A stretch of 64,000 bases of DNA from Frigidibacter mobilis (GTDB taxonomy: Bacteria > Pseudomonadota > Alphaproteobacteria > Rhodobacterales > Rhodobacteraceae). The position numbers were made by a program, and so were the translations under genes. Numbering within the stretch: the first letter of the stretch is position 1; each line of letters starts with the position of its first letter. Below the pieces are notes generated by a model. The model had not been told where the DNA came from. It ran no database searches and saw only the letters and a program-made list of their open reading frames with translations. The stretch lies in the NCBI RefSeq assembly GCF_001620265.1, contig NZ_CP012661.1:2170001-2234000 (forward strand), written 5' to 3'. Shown piece by piece: positions 50,904-62,926 of the stretch.

Positions 50904-51391
50904 CTGTAGGGCGCATCCATCTCTAGGTTGCGGGCGATCTCGGCCTCCCAGCGGGCGCCGTTGTCCAGCAGACGCGCCTTGTCATAGAACAGCTCTTCGC
51001 GGGTCTCGGTCGAGAACTCGAAGTTCGGCCCCTCGACGATGGCATCGACCGGGCAGGCTTCCTGGCAGAAGCCGCAATAGATGCACTTGGTCATGTCGAT
51101 GTCATAGCGCGTGGTGCGGCGGCTGCCGTCCTCGCGCGGTTCGGCGTCGATGGTGATCGCCTGCGCCGGGCAGATCGCCTCGCACAGCTTGCACGCGATG
51201 CAGCGCTCCTCGCCGTTCGGATAGCGGCGCAGCGCATGTTCCCCGCGGAAGCGGGGCGACAGCGGGCCCTTCTCATGCGGGTAGTTCAGCGTTTCCTTGG
51301 GCGCGAAGAAGTACTTCATGCCCAGGCCGAAGCCCTTGATGAAATCGAACATCAGGAAGTATTTCGCGGCGCGGGTATAGTCGAGTGCCAT
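50900..51391 (-). CDS. nuoI: NADH-quinone oxidoreductase subunit I
   Basis: The 163-aa ferredoxin-like subunit carries two 4Fe-4S clusters: [16 protein letters not shown] and [16 protein letters not shown]. They pass electrons from NuoG to NuoB. It lies 3 nt after nuoH. Confidence 0.97.
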   Translation of the reverse strand: MALDYTRAAKYFLMFDFIKGFGLGMKYFFAPKETLNYPHEKGPLSPRFRGEHALRRYPNGEERCIACKLCEAICPAQAITIDAEPREDGSRRTTRYDIDMTKCIYCGFCQEACPVDAIVEGPNFEFSTETREELFYDKARLLDNGARWEAEIARNLEMDAPYR

Positions 51392-51394
51392 GCG

Positions 51395-52432
51395 TCAGCC
51401 CCCCATCGTCCAGCGGGCCCAGGCACCGCCGAGGATTTCATATCTGGCCAGGAAGGCCACGATCACGACCCAGGCCAGCGACATCGGCAGGAACACCTTC
51501 CAGCCGATGTGCATCAGCTGGTCGTAGCGGTAGCGCGGCACGATGGCCTTCACCATTGCGAACATGAAGAAGAAGAAGGCCATCTTGCCGACCATCCACA
51601 GCACGCCGTCGGGCAGCCCCGGGATCGGCGACAGCCAGCCCCCGAAGAACAAGAGGCTTATCAGCGCGCACATCAGGAAGATGGCGATATACTCGCCGGC
51701 CATGAACAGCAGGTACGCGGTCGAGGAATATTCCACCATGAACCCGGCGACGAGTTCCGATTCCGCCTCGGGCAGGTCGAAGGGCGGCCGGTTGGTCTCG
51801 GCCAGCGCCGAGATGAAGAACAGCACCACCATCGGCAGATGCGGCAGCCAGTACCAGTTGAACAGCCCGTAATCGCCGCGCTGCGCCTCGACGATGCCGC
51901 CAAAGCTCATCGAGCCGGTCGAGATGATGACGCCAATGATGATAAGCCCCAGCGACACCTCGTAGGAGATCATCTGCGCGGCGGAGCGGAGCGAGCCGAG
52001 GAACGGATATTTGGAGTTCGAGGCCCACCCGCCCATGATGACGCCGTAGACCTCGAGCGAGGACACCGCGAACACGAACAGGATCGCCACGTTGATATCG
52101 GCGAGCACCCAGCCTTCGTTGAACGGGATCACCGCCCAGGCCAGCACCGCCAGCACGAAGGACAGCATCGGCGCCAGGAAGAACACGGCCTTGTCGGCCC
52201 CGGCGGGCACCACCAGCTCCTTGACCACGTATTTCAGCGCGTCGGCCACCGATTGCAGCACGCCGAAGGGGCCCACCACGTTCGGGCCCCTGCGCATCTG
52301 CACGGCGGCCCAGATCTTGCGGTCGCCATACACAAGGAACAGCAGCGAAATCATCACGAAGGCAATGATGCCGAGGCCTTGGACGGCGATCAGCAAGAAT
52401 GTGCCCAGTGGCGTGGAAAGAAACTCAGCCAT
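51395..52432 (-). CDS. nuoH: NADH-quinone oxidoreductase subunit H
   Basis: The 345-aa membrane subunit forms much of the quinone chamber. Recognised by [44 protein letters not shown]-type [10 protein letters not shown], and [20 protein letters not shown]. It follows a small lipoprotein gene by 15 nt. Confidence 0.97.
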   Translation of the reverse strand: MAEFLSTPLGTFLLIAVQGLGIIAFVMISLLFLVYGDRKIWAAVQMRRGPNVVGPFGVLQSVADALKYVVKELVVPAGADKAVFFLAPMLSFVLAVLAWAVIPFNEGWVLADINVAILFVFAVSSLEVYGVIMGGWASNSKYPFLGSLRSAAQMISYEVSLGLIIIGVIISTGSMSFGGIVEAQRGDYGLFNWYWLPHLPMVVLFFISALAETNRPPFDLPEAESELVAGFMVEYSSTAYLLFMAGEYIAIFLMCALISLLFFGGWLSPIPGLPDGVLWMVGKMAFFFFMFAMVKAIVPRYRYDQLMHIGWKVFLPMSLAWVVIVAFLARYEILGGAWARWTMGG

Positions 52433-52447
52433 GTTGCCTTTTGTCCC

Positions 52448-52867
52448 TCAGACCGTCGGTATACCCTGTTCGGAACAGGCCGCGACGACAACTTCCGCGT
52501 CAATCGTGGCGATGCCCCGGGGCAGTGCTGGCGAGATGGTGTAAACAGCATCCGCGCGCCAAACGCCACCCTCTTCATCAACATTCGTGCGCACATGGCG
52601 CGCGAATCCATAGCCCCGGATCAGCGCATATTGCGCCGCCGCACAGGCCGCATAGGCCTCGACATCCGGCAGGCCCCGCGCGCCCGACATGGCCACGCGA
52701 AAGCTGACCAGATCGCCGCTCAGCAGCCGGGTTTGCACGCCCTTGTAGTCGGGGCGGAACCCGGCGCTGCTCGCATCCGGCTCGGTCGCGGCGCCGCCCG
52801 CGCAGCCCGCCAGCCCGGCCGCAAGGCCGCTGGCAAGAACCGCAAGGGGGGCGCCGCGCAGCATCAT
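52448..52867 (-). CDS. Small lipoprotein inside the nuo operon (between nuoG and nuoH)
   Basis: The 139-aa product has a signal with lipobox LAGC near residue 22. I do not recognise the mature part ([20 protein letters not shown]). Two adjacent ATGs (52867 and 52864) overlap the nuoG stop, so it is coupled. It may be a membrane-anchored assembly factor, but that is only a guess from place. Confidence 0.75.
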   Translation of the reverse strand: MMLRGAPLAVLASGLAAGLAGCAGGAATEPDASSAGFRPDYKGVQTRLLSGDLVSFRVAMSGARGLPDVEAYAACAAAQYALIRGYGFARHVRTNVDEEGGVWRADAVYTISPALPRGIATIDAEVVVAACSEQGIPTV

Positions 52868-54873
52868 TCCGCCGCCATCGCCGTTTCGGCGCGGGCCCGC
52901 GCCATCGCCGACAGTTCCGCCATCAGCGCCGAGGCGCGGGCGATCGGGTTGGTCAGGTAGAAATCCTTCACCGCCCCGCGGAAATCGGCGCTTGCCGGCG
53001 CCCGCAGCTCCAGCACCGCAGGCGCATTTTCCGGCACCCGGTCGATCATCGCCAGATGCGGCACCGCCTCGACCAGCGCCCGGCGCAGCTGCGCCAGGCT
53101 GTCCCAGGGCTGCGCCGCGCCAAGCTCGGCCGACAGCGCCCGCAGGATCGCCCAGTTCTCCTTCGCCTCGCCCGGCGGGAAGCCGGCGCGCAGCGCCAGT
53201 TGCGGGCGCCCTTCGGTGTTCACGAACAGGCCGTTTTCCTCGGTATAGGCGGCGCCCGGCAGGATGATGTCGGCCCGGTGCGCGCCGCGGTCGCCGTGGC
53301 TGCCCTGATAGATCACGAACGGACCGGGGGCGATCTCGACCTCGTCGGCGCCGAGGTTATAGACCACCTCGGCCCCTTCCAGCGCCGCAGCCATGCCGCC
53401 TTCCGTCACCGCGCCCACATCCATCGCGCCAACGCGCGAGGCGGCGGTGTGCAACACCAGCAGGCCGCCGCCAAGCGCGGTCGCCAGCGCCTGCGCCTGC
53501 GCCAGCACCGCCTCGCCATCGGCTTCGGTCAGCGCGCCCTGCCCCACGATCACCAGCGCGGGCTTCTCGGCCGCGCCGGCAGACCCGGCCAGCCGCACCA
53601 GCGTGTCGCGGCCGGTGCCCTCATGCGTATACTCATAGGTCAGGTCCACCGCAGCGCCGATCACATGCACCTCGGCGCCCTGGGTCCAGGCCTTGCGGAT
53701 CCGGGCGTTCAGCACCGGCGCCTCGACCCGCGGGTTCGACCCGACGATCCAGATCTGCCCGGCGCCGTCGATATCCTCGATCCGCGCGGTGCCGGCATAG
53801 CCGCCGCGCTGGCCCGCAGGCAGACGCGCGCCATCGGTGCGGCATTCGACCTTGCCGCCCAGACCCTCGACCAGCTGCTTCAGCGCGAACGCCGCCTCGA
53901 CCGGGGCCAGATCGCCCACCAGCCCCGCGACCTTGCGGCCCGTCATCGCCGCCGCCACCGCCGCCAGCGCCTCGGGCCAGCTGGCCTTGCGCAGCTTGCC
54001 CGCCTCGCGGATATAGGGCGTGTCCAGCCGCTGCCGGCGCAGCCCGTCCCAGACGAAGCGGGTCTTGTCGCTGATCCACTCTTCATTCACGCCGTCATTG
54101 TTGCGCGGCAGGATCCGCATCACTTCGCGGCCCTTGCAATCCACCCGGATATTGCTGCCAAGCGCGTCCATCACGTCGATGGTCTCGGTCTTGGTCAGCT
54201 CCCACGGGCGGGCGGTAAAGGCATAGGGCTTGCTGACCAGCGCGCCCACCGGGCAGAGGTCGATGATATTGCCTTGCAGGTTCGAATCCAGCGTCAGGTT
54301 CAGATAGCTGGTGATCTCGCTATCCTCGCCGCGCCCGGTCTGGCCCATCTGGGTGATGCCGGCCACCTCGGAGGTGAAGCGCACGCAGCGGGTGCAGCTG
54401 ATGCAGCGGGTCATGTGCGTCTCGACCAGCGGGCCGAGGTTCAGGTCCTCGCTGGCGCGCTTCGGCTCGCGGTAGCGGCTGAAATCGACGCCGTAGGCCA
54501 TCGCCTGGTCCTGCAGGTCGCATTCGCCGCCCTGGTCGCAGATCGGGCAATCCAGCGGGTGGTTGATGAGCAGGAACTCCATCACCCCCTCGCGGGCCTT
54601 CTTCACCATCGGCGAGTTGGTCTTGATGACCGAAGGCTCGCCATTCGGGCCGGGGCGCAAGTCCTTGACCTGCATCGCGCAGCTTGCCGCCGGCTTCGGC
54701 GGGCCGCCGACGACCTCGACGAGGCACATCCGGCAGTTGCCGGCGATCGACAGCCGCTCATGATAGCAAAAGCGCGGGATCTCGACGCCCGCCAGCTCGC
54801 AGGCCTGGATCAAGGTCAGGTTCGGATCGACCTCGACCTCGATGTCGTCGATGATGATCTTGCGGTCGGCCAT
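52864..54873 (-). CDS. nuoG: NADH-quinone oxidoreductase subunit G
   Basis: The 669-aa Fe-S subunit has the N-terminal 2Fe-2S ligands ([17 protein letters not shown]), the His-Cys cluster ([19 protein letters not shown]), and 4Fe-4S ligands ([25 protein letters not shown]). The rest is the molybdopterin-like fold without cofactor. The start overlaps the preceding membrane-protein stop (TAATG). Confidence 0.97.
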   Translation of the reverse strand: MADRKIIIDDIEVEVDPNLTLIQACELAGVEIPRFCYHERLSIAGNCRMCLVEVVGGPPKPAASCAMQVKDLRPGPNGEPSVIKTNSPMVKKAREGVMEFLLINHPLDCPICDQGGECDLQDQAMAYGVDFSRYREPKRASEDLNLGPLVETHMTRCISCTRCVRFTSEVAGITQMGQTGRGEDSEITSYLNLTLDSNLQGNIIDLCPVGALVSKPYAFTARPWELTKTETIDVMDALGSNIRVDCKGREVMRILPRNNDGVNEEWISDKTRFVWDGLRRQRLDTPYIREAGKLRKASWPEALAAVAAAMTGRKVAGLVGDLAPVEAAFALKQLVEGLGGKVECRTDGARLPAGQRGGYAGTARIEDIDGAGQIWIVGSNPRVEAPVLNARIRKAWTQGAEVHVIGAAVDLTYEYTHEGTGRDTLVRLAGSAGAAEKPALVIVGQGALTEADGEAVLAQAQALATALGGGLLVLHTAASRVGAMDVGAVTEGGMAAALEGAEVVYNLGADEVEIAPGPFVIYQGSHGDRGAHRADIILPGAAYTEENGLFVNTEGRPQLALRAGFPPGEAKENWAILRALSAELGAAQPWDSLAQLRRALVEAVPHLAMIDRVPENAPAVLELRAPASADFRGAVKDFYLTNPIARASALMAELSAMARARAETAMAAE

Positions 54874-55175
54874 TACACGCCCTCCATCGGGGTAGTTTCT
54901 TGCTTGTGGATCGGCCAGTCGAGCCGCCAGAGGATGACAAGCGGGGCAACGGTCAGGATCGGGACCAGCACGATTCCGAGCTGCGCGATCAGGAACACTG
55001 ATTTAATTTCTGCAACGTTCATCGTCAGCTTGGCTGCGAACAGAGTGATCCAGCCAAGCACCGGCAGCGCGCCAAGCCACTGCTTTGCGCCCCTGAACCC
55101 GGCCTTGCGGAACAAGAGGACGAACATCACCGGCAAGAGCACGACAAACAAAAGCTGAGGGGCGCCATAAAACAT
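54873..55175 (-). CDS. Small membrane protein inside the nuo operon (between nuoF and nuoG)
   Basis: The 100-aa protein has three predicted helices ([37 protein letters not shown], and [20 protein letters not shown]). I do not recognise it. Its stop overlaps the nuoG start. Similar unnamed ORFs are known in Rhodobacter nuo operons. Confidence 0.75.
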   Translation of the reverse strand: MFYGAPQLLFVVLLPVMFVLLFRKAGFRGAKQWLGALPVLGWITLFAAKLTMNVAEIKSVFLIAQLGIVLVPILTVAPLVILWRLDWPIHKQETTPMEGV

Positions 55176-55259
55176 TGCTCTACTCCCCCATCAATCGCGC
55201 ACCGGCCGCAGACGCAGACAACGCGACACGAGCCTTCATGAACGATGCACCTTGCGTCT

Positions 55260-55622
55260 TCATGCGCAGGCCCCCGCGAATTCCCAAACTCCGGCACCGG
55301 CGAACTTGCCATGCGCAGAGCCGTCAAAGCGCCCGCCCTGCCCCTCGCAGGCCAGCGCGGCGGCCTCCTTGGCAACGCGGCCCTCGGAGTAATCCAGCGG
55401 CACCGCAGCGCGGCGCACCGCAACGCTCATCCCGCGCACCGGCACCGCGCCCGCAGGGGTGAAGCGCACCCCGTCCGGCCCCGGCCCGATCTCGGCGAGG
55501 AACGCCTTGCCCTCGACCGCCACGGGAATGCGGCCCGAAGGCGCAGCCGCCTCGGGTGCCGGCGCCGAGCAGGCGCCCAACACGCCTGCCCCCACCATGC
55601 CGATGATCCCCGCAGCCCGCAT
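55260..55622 (-). CDS. Small lipoprotein inside the nuo operon (after nuoF)
   Basis: The 120-aa protein has a lipobox in GVLGACSAP and a mature domain ending CEGQGGRFDGSAHGKFAGAG with two further cysteines. No family recognised. The ATG at 55622 is 2 nt from the nuoF stop, so it is likely coupled. The gap to the next ORF is 84 nt. Confidence 0.72.
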   Translation of the reverse strand: MRAAGIIGMVGAGVLGACSAPAPEAAAPSGRIPVAVEGKAFLAEIGPGPDGVRFTPAGAVPVRGMSVAVRRAAVPLDYSEGRVAKEAAALACEGQGGRFDGSAHGKFAGAGVWEFAGACA

Positions 55623-55624
55623 GT

Positions 55625-56920
55625 TCACTCCGCCGCCATCGCGCCCATGCGGCCGGTCTTCTTGGCCTTGATCCGGTCCTCGATCTCTTCGCGGTAATGC
55701 CGGATCAGGCCCTGGATCGGCCAGGCCGCCGCATCGCCAAGGGCGCAGATCGTGTGGCCCTCGACCTGCTTGGTCACGCTCAGCAGCATGTCGATCTCCT
55801 CGACCTCGGCCTCGCCCGTCACCAGCCGCTCCATCACCCGCATCATCCAGCCGGTGCCCTCGCGGCAGGGCGTGCATTGCCCGCAGCTTTCATGCTTGAA
55901 GAATTTCGACAGCCGCCACACCGCCTTGATGACATCGGTGGACTGGTCCATCACGATCATGCAGGCGGTGCCGAAGCTGGATTTCAGCTCGCGCATCCCG
56001 TCATAATCCATGATCGCCGCGTCGCACAGATCCGCCGGCAGGATCGGGCAGGACGCGCCGCCCGGGATCACCGCCTTGAGGTTGCTCCAGCCGCCGCGCA
56101 CGCCGCCGCCATGCTTCTCGATCAGCTCCTTCATGCTGATCGACATCGTCTCCTCGATCACGCAGGGCGTGTTCACATGGCCCGACATCGCAAACAGCTT
56201 GACGCCGGCGTTGTTCGGCCGGCCAAAGCCCGCGAACCACTCGCCCCCGCGGCGCAGGATCGTCGGCACCACGGCGATGGATTCGACGTTGTTCACCGTG
56301 GTCGGGCAGCCGTAGAGGCCCGCACCCGCCGGGAACGGCGGCTTCATCCGCGGCATCCCCTTCTTGCCCTCGAGGCTTTCCAGCAGCGCGGTTTCCTCGC
56401 CGCAGATATAGGCGCCGGCGCCGTGATGCAGGTAAAGGTCGAAATCCCAGCCCGAGCCGGCGGCATTCGCGCCCAGAAGCCCCGCGTCATAGCACTCGTC
56501 GATCGCCGCCTGCAGCGCCTCGCGCTCGCGGATATACTCGCCGCGGATGTAGATGTAGCAGGCATTGGCATTCATGGCGAAGCTGGCAATCAGCGCGCCT
56601 TCGATCAGCGTATGCGGATCGTGGCGCATGATCTCGCGGTCCTTGCAGGTCGCGGGCTCGGATTCGTCGGCATTGATGACCAGATAGGCCGGGCGCCCGT
56701 CGCTTTGCTTGGGCATGAACGACCATTTGAGGCCCGTCGGGAACCCGGCGCCGCCGCGGCCGCGCAGGCCCGACTTCTTCATCTCGTCCACGATCCAGTC
56801 GCGGCCCTTGGCGATGATGCCGGCGGTGCCGTCCCAATGGCCGCGCGCCTGCGCGCCCTTCAGGCTGCGGTCATGCATCCCGTAGAGGTTGGTAAAGATC
56901 CGGTCCTGATCCTTCAGCAT
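55625..56920 (-). CDS. nuoF: NADH-quinone oxidoreductase subunit F
   Basis: The 431-aa NADH-oxidising subunit has FMN and NADH sites in [19 protein letters not shown] and [19 protein letters not shown]. The 4Fe-4S cluster N3 is in [17 protein letters not shown]. It follows the DUF5337 gene by 15 nt. Confidence 0.97.
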   Translation of the reverse strand: MLKDQDRIFTNLYGMHDRSLKGAQARGHWDGTAGIIAKGRDWIVDEMKKSGLRGRGGAGFPTGLKWSFMPKQSDGRPAYLVINADESEPATCKDREIMRHDPHTLIEGALIASFAMNANACYIYIRGEYIREREALQAAIDECYDAGLLGANAAGSGWDFDLYLHHGAGAYICGEETALLESLEGKKGMPRMKPPFPAGAGLYGCPTTVNNVESIAVVPTILRRGGEWFAGFGRPNNAGVKLFAMSGHVNTPCVIEETMSISMKELIEKHGGGVRGGWSNLKAVIPGGASCPILPADLCDAAIMDYDGMRELKSSFGTACMIVMDQSTDVIKAVWRLSKFFKHESCGQCTPCREGTGWMMRVMERLVTGEAEVEEIDMLLSVTKQVEGHTICALGDAAAWPIQGLIRHYREEIEDRIKAKKTGRMGAMAAE

Positions 56921-56935
56921 CGTTGCATCCTCAAA

Positions 56936-57163
56936 TCACTGGCGCTTTTGCCGTTGCCAGATCCGCCAGGTCACGACCAGCGCCCAGAAGAACGCGGCCA
57001 TCGCGGCCAGGTCGAACAGGAACACATAGCGGGCTTCAAGCCCGAACCTGCCGCCCAGCCATTGCGCCCCCATCCACAGCACCATCGTCACCGCGATCAC
57101 GATGGCGACCATCCGCGCCTCGGCCGCTGTCGACTTGTCCTGTGGGGTCGGAGGCTTGGTCAT
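56936..57163 (-). CDS. DUF5337-family small membrane protein
   Basis: The 75-aa protein has a short charged start (MTKPPTPQDKSTAAEAR) and two helices (MVAIVIAVTMVLWMGAQWLG, then FDLAAMAAFFWALVVTW). It matches a small family I know from Rhodobacteraceae nuo operons, with no proven role. Its ATG sits 1 nt after the nuoE stop. The longer frame up to 57346 is a shadow of nuoE. Confidence 0.8.
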   Translation of the reverse strand: MTKPPTPQDKSTAAEARMVAIVIAVTMVLWMGAQWLGGRFGLEARYVFLFDLAAMAAFFWALVVTWRIWQRQKRQ

Positions 57164-57164
57164 C

Positions 57165-58454
57165 CTAGTAGTCGTTCGTCTTGGCGCGGTGCAGGAAGGC
57201 CTCGCGGCCCTCCTCGCAGATGATCCGCGCCTGCGACACCCAGCGGTCGCGGCTGGCGCGGCCCGGGAAGTTCGGCAGATTGGCATCGACCCAGGCCACA
57301 TCCGCCTCGGTCCAGGCCGCGATCTGGTCGAAATGGAACACGCCAAGCCCGTGCAGTACCCGCTCGATCTTGGGGCCGATGCCCTCGATCAGCCGCAGCT
57401 CATCGGGCGTGCCGCCGCGCGCCTCGGCCAGGCCCGCGGGCTGCTGGCCGGTGGCGGCGGGCATGTCCGTGCTTGCCGGGGCATCCGCAGCGTCGGCAAG
57501 GGTCTCGGGCGCATTCTCCGCGGCAGAGGCGGGCGTTTCCGCCTCGGCGCCGGTGGTGGGCATCGGCGCCTCGGGCGTCGTCACCGGCGCGGTCGAGGGC
57601 GCATCGGCGGCGACGGGCTGCGAGGGCACCTCGGCGGCGCTGTCGGCGCCGGCTTCCTGCACGGTGATCCCGGTCATGTCGGCGGTCAGCCCGGCGCCGG
57701 GCGTCGGCTCCTCGGGCTCGCCCACGGCTTCGGTCACCGGACCGGCCTTCTTCAGCCAGGGCGTCAGCAGCGGAACCTCGGTCCCGTCGATGCGCTTCAC
57801 GGTCTCGCCCAGATCCACCGCGCGCTGCACGCTGGCATTGTACTGGGTGCGGCCGCTGTCAAACTCCTTGAGGCTGGTCAGCCCGTTCAGCGGCTCCGAC
57901 GAGAAGCGCCCGTTCTGCGGGCCGGGCACCGGCACCGCACCAGAGGCCAGATCGTCCAGCAGCTTGCGCAGCTGCTCGGCGGTCAGATCCTCGTAATAGT
58001 CCTTGCCGATCTGGGCCATAGGCGCATTGGCGCAGGCGCCGAGGCATTCGACCTCTTCCCAGGTGAACTTGCCGTTCTCCGACAGCGTGTAGGGCCGCGC
58101 GTTGATCTTTTCGCGGCAGACCGCGATCAGGTCCTCGGCACCGCAGATCATGCAGCTGGTGGTGCCGCAGATCTGAATATGCGCAATGCTTCCCGTGGGT
58201 TGCAGCTGGAACATGAAGTAGAAGGTCGCCACTTCCAGCGCCCGGATATGCGCAAGGCCCAGCATGCCCGCAACATGCTCGATGGCGGCACGGGTCAGCC
58301 AGCCCTGCTGCTCCTGCGCGCGCCAGAGCAGCGGAATGATCGCGCTGGCCTGGCGGCCGGCGGGGTATTTGGTGATCTGCGCTTCGGCCCAGGCCTGGTT
58401 GGCGGGGGTGAAGGCAAAGCCGGCGGGCTGTTCGTGATACAGGCGGCGAAGCAT
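57165..58454 (-). CDS. nuoE: NADH-quinone oxidoreductase subunit E with C-terminal helix-hairpin-helix extension
   Basis: The first ~170 of 429 aa are NuoE, with the N1a 2Fe-2S ligands in [13 protein letters not shown] and [10 protein letters not shown]. coli NuoE is only 166 aa. A spacer (170-260), a long Ala/Pro/Glu linker (about 265-355), and a helix-hairpin-helix segment ([20 protein letters not shown]) follow. HhH folds often bind DNA, but here a structural or assembly role seems likelier. nuoD ends 73 nt upstream. Confidence 0.93.
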   Translation of the reverse strand: MLRRLYHEQPAGFAFTPANQAWAEAQITKYPAGRQASAIIPLLWRAQEQQGWLTRAAIEHVAGMLGLAHIRALEVATFYFMFQLQPTGSIAHIQICGTTSCMICGAEDLIAVCREKINARPYTLSENGKFTWEEVECLGACANAPMAQIGKDYYEDLTAEQLRKLLDDLASGAVPVPGPQNGRFSSEPLNGLTSLKEFDSGRTQYNASVQRAVDLGETVKRIDGTEVPLLTPWLKKAGPVTEAVGEPEEPTPGAGLTADMTGITVQEAGADSAAEVPSQPVAADAPSTAPVTTPEAPMPTTGAEAETPASAAENAPETLADAADAPASTDMPAATGQQPAGLAEARGGTPDELRLIEGIGPKIERVLHGLGVFHFDQIAAWTEADVAWVDANLPNFPGRASRDRWVSQARIICEEGREAFLHRAKTNDY

Positions 58455-58527
58455 CAGACGGCGGCTCCGGTCAGGGGGACCGCGGCGCAGGGGCCGGCGA
58501 TCAGGTGTTGCGAAAGGGCGGCGGTCA

Positions 58528-59739
58528 TCAGCGGTCAATCTCCCCGAACACCACGTCCAGCGTGCCGATGATCGCCGACACGTCGGCCAGCTGGTGGCCG
58601 CTTGCGATCCAGTCCATCGACTGCAGGTGCAGGTAGCCCGGCGCGCGGATCTTGGCGCGGTAGGGCTTGTTGGTGCCATCGGCGACCAGATAGACGCCGA
58701 ACTCGCCCTTGGGCGCCTCGACCGCGGCATAGACCTCGCCGGCGGGAACGTGGAAACCCTCGGTATAAAGCTTGAAGTGGTGGATCAGGCTTTCCATCGA
58801 CCGCTTCATGTCGCCGCGCTTGGGCGGGGTGATCTTGCCGCGGGCCAGGATATCGCCTGGCTCGGCGCGCAGTTTCTTCAGCACCTGCAGGATGATGCTG
58901 GTCGACTCGCGCATCTCGGCCATGCGGCACAGATAGCGGTCGAAGCAATCGCCATTGGTGCCGACAGGAATCTGGAAGTCGAATTCGTCATAGCATTCAT
59001 AGGGCTGGCTGCGGCGCAGGTCCCAGGCAAAGCCCGAGCCGCGCACCATCACGCCCGAATAGCCCCAGGTCAGGATATCCTCTTCCTTGACCACGCCGAT
59101 ATCGACGTTGCGCTGCTTGAAGATCCGGTTGTCGGTCAGCAGCCCGTCGATGTCATCCAGCAGTTTCGGGAAGGCCTTCGCCCAATCCTCGATATCGTCG
59201 ATCAGCTTCGGCGGCAGGTCCTGGTGCACGCCGCCGGGCCGGAAATAGGCCGCGTGCAGCCGCGCGCCACTGGCGCGTTCGTAGAACACCATCAGCTCTT
59301 CGCGGGCGGTGAAGCCCCAGAGCGGCGGGGTCAGCGCGCCCACGTCCATCGCCTGTGTGGTGACGTTCATCAGGTGGTTGAGAATACGGCCGATCTCGCA
59401 GAACAGCACCCGGATCAGGCTGGCGCGGCGCGGGACCACGGTGCCGGTGAGGCGCTCGATAGCGAGGCACCAGGCATGTTCCTGGTTCATCGGGGCCACA
59501 TAGTCCAGCCGGTCGAAATATGGCAGGTTCTGCAGGTAAGTCCGCGATTCCATGAGCTTTTCGGTCCCGCGATGCAGCAGGCCGATATGCGGGTCGCAGC
59601 GCTCGACGATCTCGCCGTCCAGCTCTAGCACCAGACGCAAAACTCCATGCGCCGCAGGGTGTTGCGGGCCGAAGTTAATGTTGAAGTTGCGGATCTTCTG
59701 CTCGCCGGTCAGCGCGTCGTCGAAGTTGCCATCCATCAT
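58528..59739 (-). CDS. nuoD: NADH-quinone oxidoreductase subunit D
   Basis: The 403-aa subunit of the quinone site has [20 protein letters not shown], the conserved HxxH-like loop, and [20 protein letters not shown] at the C-terminus. It is a separate protein here, not a NuoCD fusion. GGAGG lies before the MM start at 59739. Its start overlaps the sulfotransferase stop by 4 nt. Confidence 0.97.
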   Translation of the reverse strand: MMDGNFDDALTGEQKIRNFNINFGPQHPAAHGVLRLVLELDGEIVERCDPHIGLLHRGTEKLMESRTYLQNLPYFDRLDYVAPMNQEHAWCLAIERLTGTVVPRRASLIRVLFCEIGRILNHLMNVTTQAMDVGALTPPLWGFTAREELMVFYERASGARLHAAYFRPGGVHQDLPPKLIDDIEDWAKAFPKLLDDIDGLLTDNRIFKQRNVDIGVVKEEDILTWGYSGVMVRGSGFAWDLRRSQPYECYDEFDFQIPVGTNGDCFDRYLCRMAEMRESTSIILQVLKKLRAEPGDILARGKITPPKRGDMKRSMESLIHHFKLYTEGFHVPAGEVYAAVEAPKGEFGVYLVADGTNKPYRAKIRAPGYLHLQSMDWIASGHQLADVSAIIGTLDVVFGEIDR

Positions 59740-60641
59740 ACCCGGACCTCCGCCCTGTTGGCCTGCCACTCAAGCGGCAGCGGGCCGAAATTCTGTTCCA
59801 CGAAGTCATATTGCGGCGCCAGGAAGGCCTGAGCCTCCAGCCGCTGCGCCGGGTTGATCGCCAGTTTCACGCCTTCATGCGTGCGCTCGCTGGTATCGGC
59901 CTTGCGCCAGGCGATGCCCAGGAAGGCACAGAGCCGGCGCAGGCCGGCCTCGGTCAGCAGCCGTTCCGAAAACTCGATCATCAGCTGCGCGGGCGGGATC
60001 GCCGCCTGCAGCCGCAGGATCGTCGCGCGATAGTCGCCCCGGGCCGGGATATGGGTTTCCATCCCGCGGCGCACCACCCGGTTCAGCACCCGGCGCGATT
60101 TCAGGCCGATCTCTTCGCCGGCGCGCAACTGGCGCTTGGCCTGCATCCGCACATGGCTCCAGAGCCGGTCCAGCGGATCGCGCATCAGGTAGAGCACCCG
60201 CACCGCCGGCGACAGGCCCGCCATCATCGTCAGCCGCTGTTCAGACAGCAGCGCATAGCCGGGGGTGATGTCGCCCACCAGACGCGCATCACGGGCCGCC
60301 GCAAAGAGGTAGTCGCGGTAGGCGCGCACCGCGCCGTCCGCATCCCCGGCCTGTGCCAGCGCCAGCGCGGCCACGATCTCGTCCACGTCGTCGATCTGCC
60401 GCTGCAGATTGCCCGCGCGCCATTCCCCTGCCCCGGCCAGCCGTGCCGCAAGGTCGCTGCGCAGCCGGGCATAGGTGTCGAACTGATGGGCATAGTCGTC
60501 GAAGTCGACTGTGTCGAAGAAATGCAGCTCCTTGATCGACCGCATCCGGCACTCTGGATGCGCGTGCAGATAGCGATACAGCCAGGAGGTCCCGGCCTTG
60601 GTCGCGCCCACGCAGAACAGGAGTGTCGGCTGGCCGGTCAC
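59736..60641 (-). CDS. PAPS-dependent sulfotransferase-family protein, inserted between nuoC and nuoD
   Basis: The 301-aa protein has the 5'-phosphosulfate loop [18 protein letters not shown] near residues 8-25 and the 3'-phosphate motif [25 protein letters not shown] and a C-terminal region follow as in bacterial sulfotransferases. The start is a GTG at 60641, 1 nt after the nuoC stop, and its stop overlaps the nuoD start (ATGA). It is thus made inside the complex I operon. The acceptor is unknown. Confidence 0.9.
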   Translation of the reverse strand: MTGQPTLLFCVGATKAGTSWLYRYLHAHPECRMRSIKELHFFDTVDFDDYAHQFDTYARLRSDLAARLAGAGEWRAGNLQRQIDDVDEIVAALALAQAGDADGAVRAYRDYLFAAARDARLVGDITPGYALLSEQRLTMMAGLSPAVRVLYLMRDPLDRLWSHVRMQAKRQLRAGEEIGLKSRRVLNRVVRRGMETHIPARGDYRATILRLQAAIPPAQLMIEFSERLLTEAGLRRLCAFLGIAWRKADTSERTHEGVKLAINPAQRLEAQAFLAPQYDFVEQNFGPLPLEWQANRAEVRV

Positions 60642-60642
60642 G

Positions 60643-61260
60643 TTACGACTTTGCCCCCGCGTCCTTGGACTTCTCGTCACCCGGCAGCACGTAGCGCGCG
60701 CCCTCCCAGGGGGACATGAAGTCGAACTGCCGGTATTCCTGGGTCAGCGACACGGGCTCATAGACAACGCGCTTCTGCGCCTCGTCATAGCGGACCTCGG
60801 TATAGCCGGTGGTCGGGAAATCCTTGCGCAGCGGGAAGCCGCGGAAGCCGTAATCGGTCAGGATGCGCCGCAGGTCGGGATGACCCGAGAACAGGATCCC
60901 GAACATGTCGAACACCTCGCGCTCGAACCAGTTCGCCGCCGGATGGATGCCGGTGATCGAGGGCACCATATCCTCTTCGCGCAGGGCAACCTTCACCCGG
61001 ACGCGGTGGTTCCGGTACATCGACAGCAGGTGATAGACCACGTCGAAACGCTCGGGCCGGGTCGGGTAATCCACCGCGGTGATGTCGACCAGTGTCGAGA
61101 AGGCACAGGTCGGATCGGCGCGCAGGAAGTCGATCAGGCCGCTGAGGCCGGCCAGGGTTGCAGTCACCGTCAGTTCGCCAAAGGCGATGGAGGTCGACAC
61201 CACGGCATCGCCGCGGCGGGCCTCGATGTAACCGGCAAGTTCGGTCAGGGCTTCGGACAT
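60643..61260 (-). CDS. nuoC: NADH-quinone oxidoreductase subunit C
   Basis: The 205-aa peripheral subunit has [20 protein letters not shown], the family motif [20 protein letters not shown], and [19 protein letters not shown]. It pairs with NuoD. The gene starts 11 nt after nuoB, and the sulfotransferase GTG follows the stop by 1 nt. Confidence 0.97.
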   Translation of the reverse strand: MSEALTELAGYIEARRGDAVVSTSIAFGELTVTATLAGLSGLIDFLRADPTCAFSTLVDITAVDYPTRPERFDVVYHLLSMYRNHRVRVKVALREEDMVPSITGIHPAANWFEREVFDMFGILFSGHPDLRRILTDYGFRGFPLRKDFPTTGYTEVRYDEAQKRVVYEPVSLTQEYRQFDFMSPWEGARYVLPGDEKSKDAGAKS

Positions 61261-61271
61261 GCGCGCGCTCC

Positions 61272-62176
<905 letters not shown>

Positions 62177-62440
62177 TGGTGGCTCCCTCGTGACGCGACG
62201 ACGGGTCGCGCAGTTCCGGCTGCAGCCCGTTTACTCCCCCGCCCCGGCGCGGTCAACCGAAGGCAGGGGGGAAAATGTCCGTGCGGGGCGATGGTTGCAG
62301 GGTTGATTTCACCTTGTCCAGCCGCGATGTTCCGCGCCGCAGCATCGCGCGCCTCTGCGACGCGGCGTCGGATTGCGGGGCCGGTGCCGCGATGGGCATG
62401 GCGGCCGAAAGGCTGACGGAATCAGTTCGGAGGACAGAAG

Positions 62441-62926
62441 ATGACCCAGCAAGATCCAGGCGCCCTGCCCGATCAGGCCGCGCGCAACGCCGCCCCCCGC
62501 GGCGCCCTGCCCGAGGGTGGTTTCGCGCCGCTGGTGCCCGAACTCGATGTGCGCGACCTGGCCGCCAGCCTGCGGTTCTGGTGCGGGCTGCTGGGGTTCT
62601 GCGTCGCCTATGACCGCCCCGCCGCAGGCTTTGCCTACCTGCAGCGCGAACGGGCGCAGGTGATGATCTGCCAGATCAACGGCGAATGGCTGACCGGCCC
62701 GCTGGAGCCCCCTTTCGGGCGCGGCATCAACCTGCAGATCGCCTGTTCGTCGCTGGACCCGATTGTCACGGCGCTGGAGACGGCCGGCTGGCCGCTGTTC
62801 CGCCCGGTGGCCGACAAGTGGTATCGCACCGGCACCCGCGAGGGCGGATCGCGCGAGATGCTGGTGCAGGACCCCGACGGCTATCTGCTGCGCTTTGCGC
62901 AGAGCCTGGGCGAGCGGGCCGCCTAG
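62441..62926 (+). CDS. VOC/glyoxalase-fold protein (bleomycin-resistance-like)
   Basis: The 161-aa protein has a single VOC domain: PLVPELDVRDLAASLRFWCG, AYLQRERAQVMICQI, and the C-terminal EMLVQDPDGYLLRFAQSLG. Members bind drugs or metals or act as dioxygenases; no substrate is clear. It is divergent from nuoA, and its TAG stop overlaps the dusA stop on the other strand. Confidence 0.88.
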   Translation: MTQQDPGALPDQAARNAAPRGALPEGGFAPLVPELDVRDLAASLRFWCGLLGFCVAYDRPAAGFAYLQRERAQVMICQINGEWLTGPLEPPFGRGINLQIACSSLDPIVTALETAGWPLFRPVADKWYRTGTREGGSREMLVQDPDGYLLRFAQSLGERAA

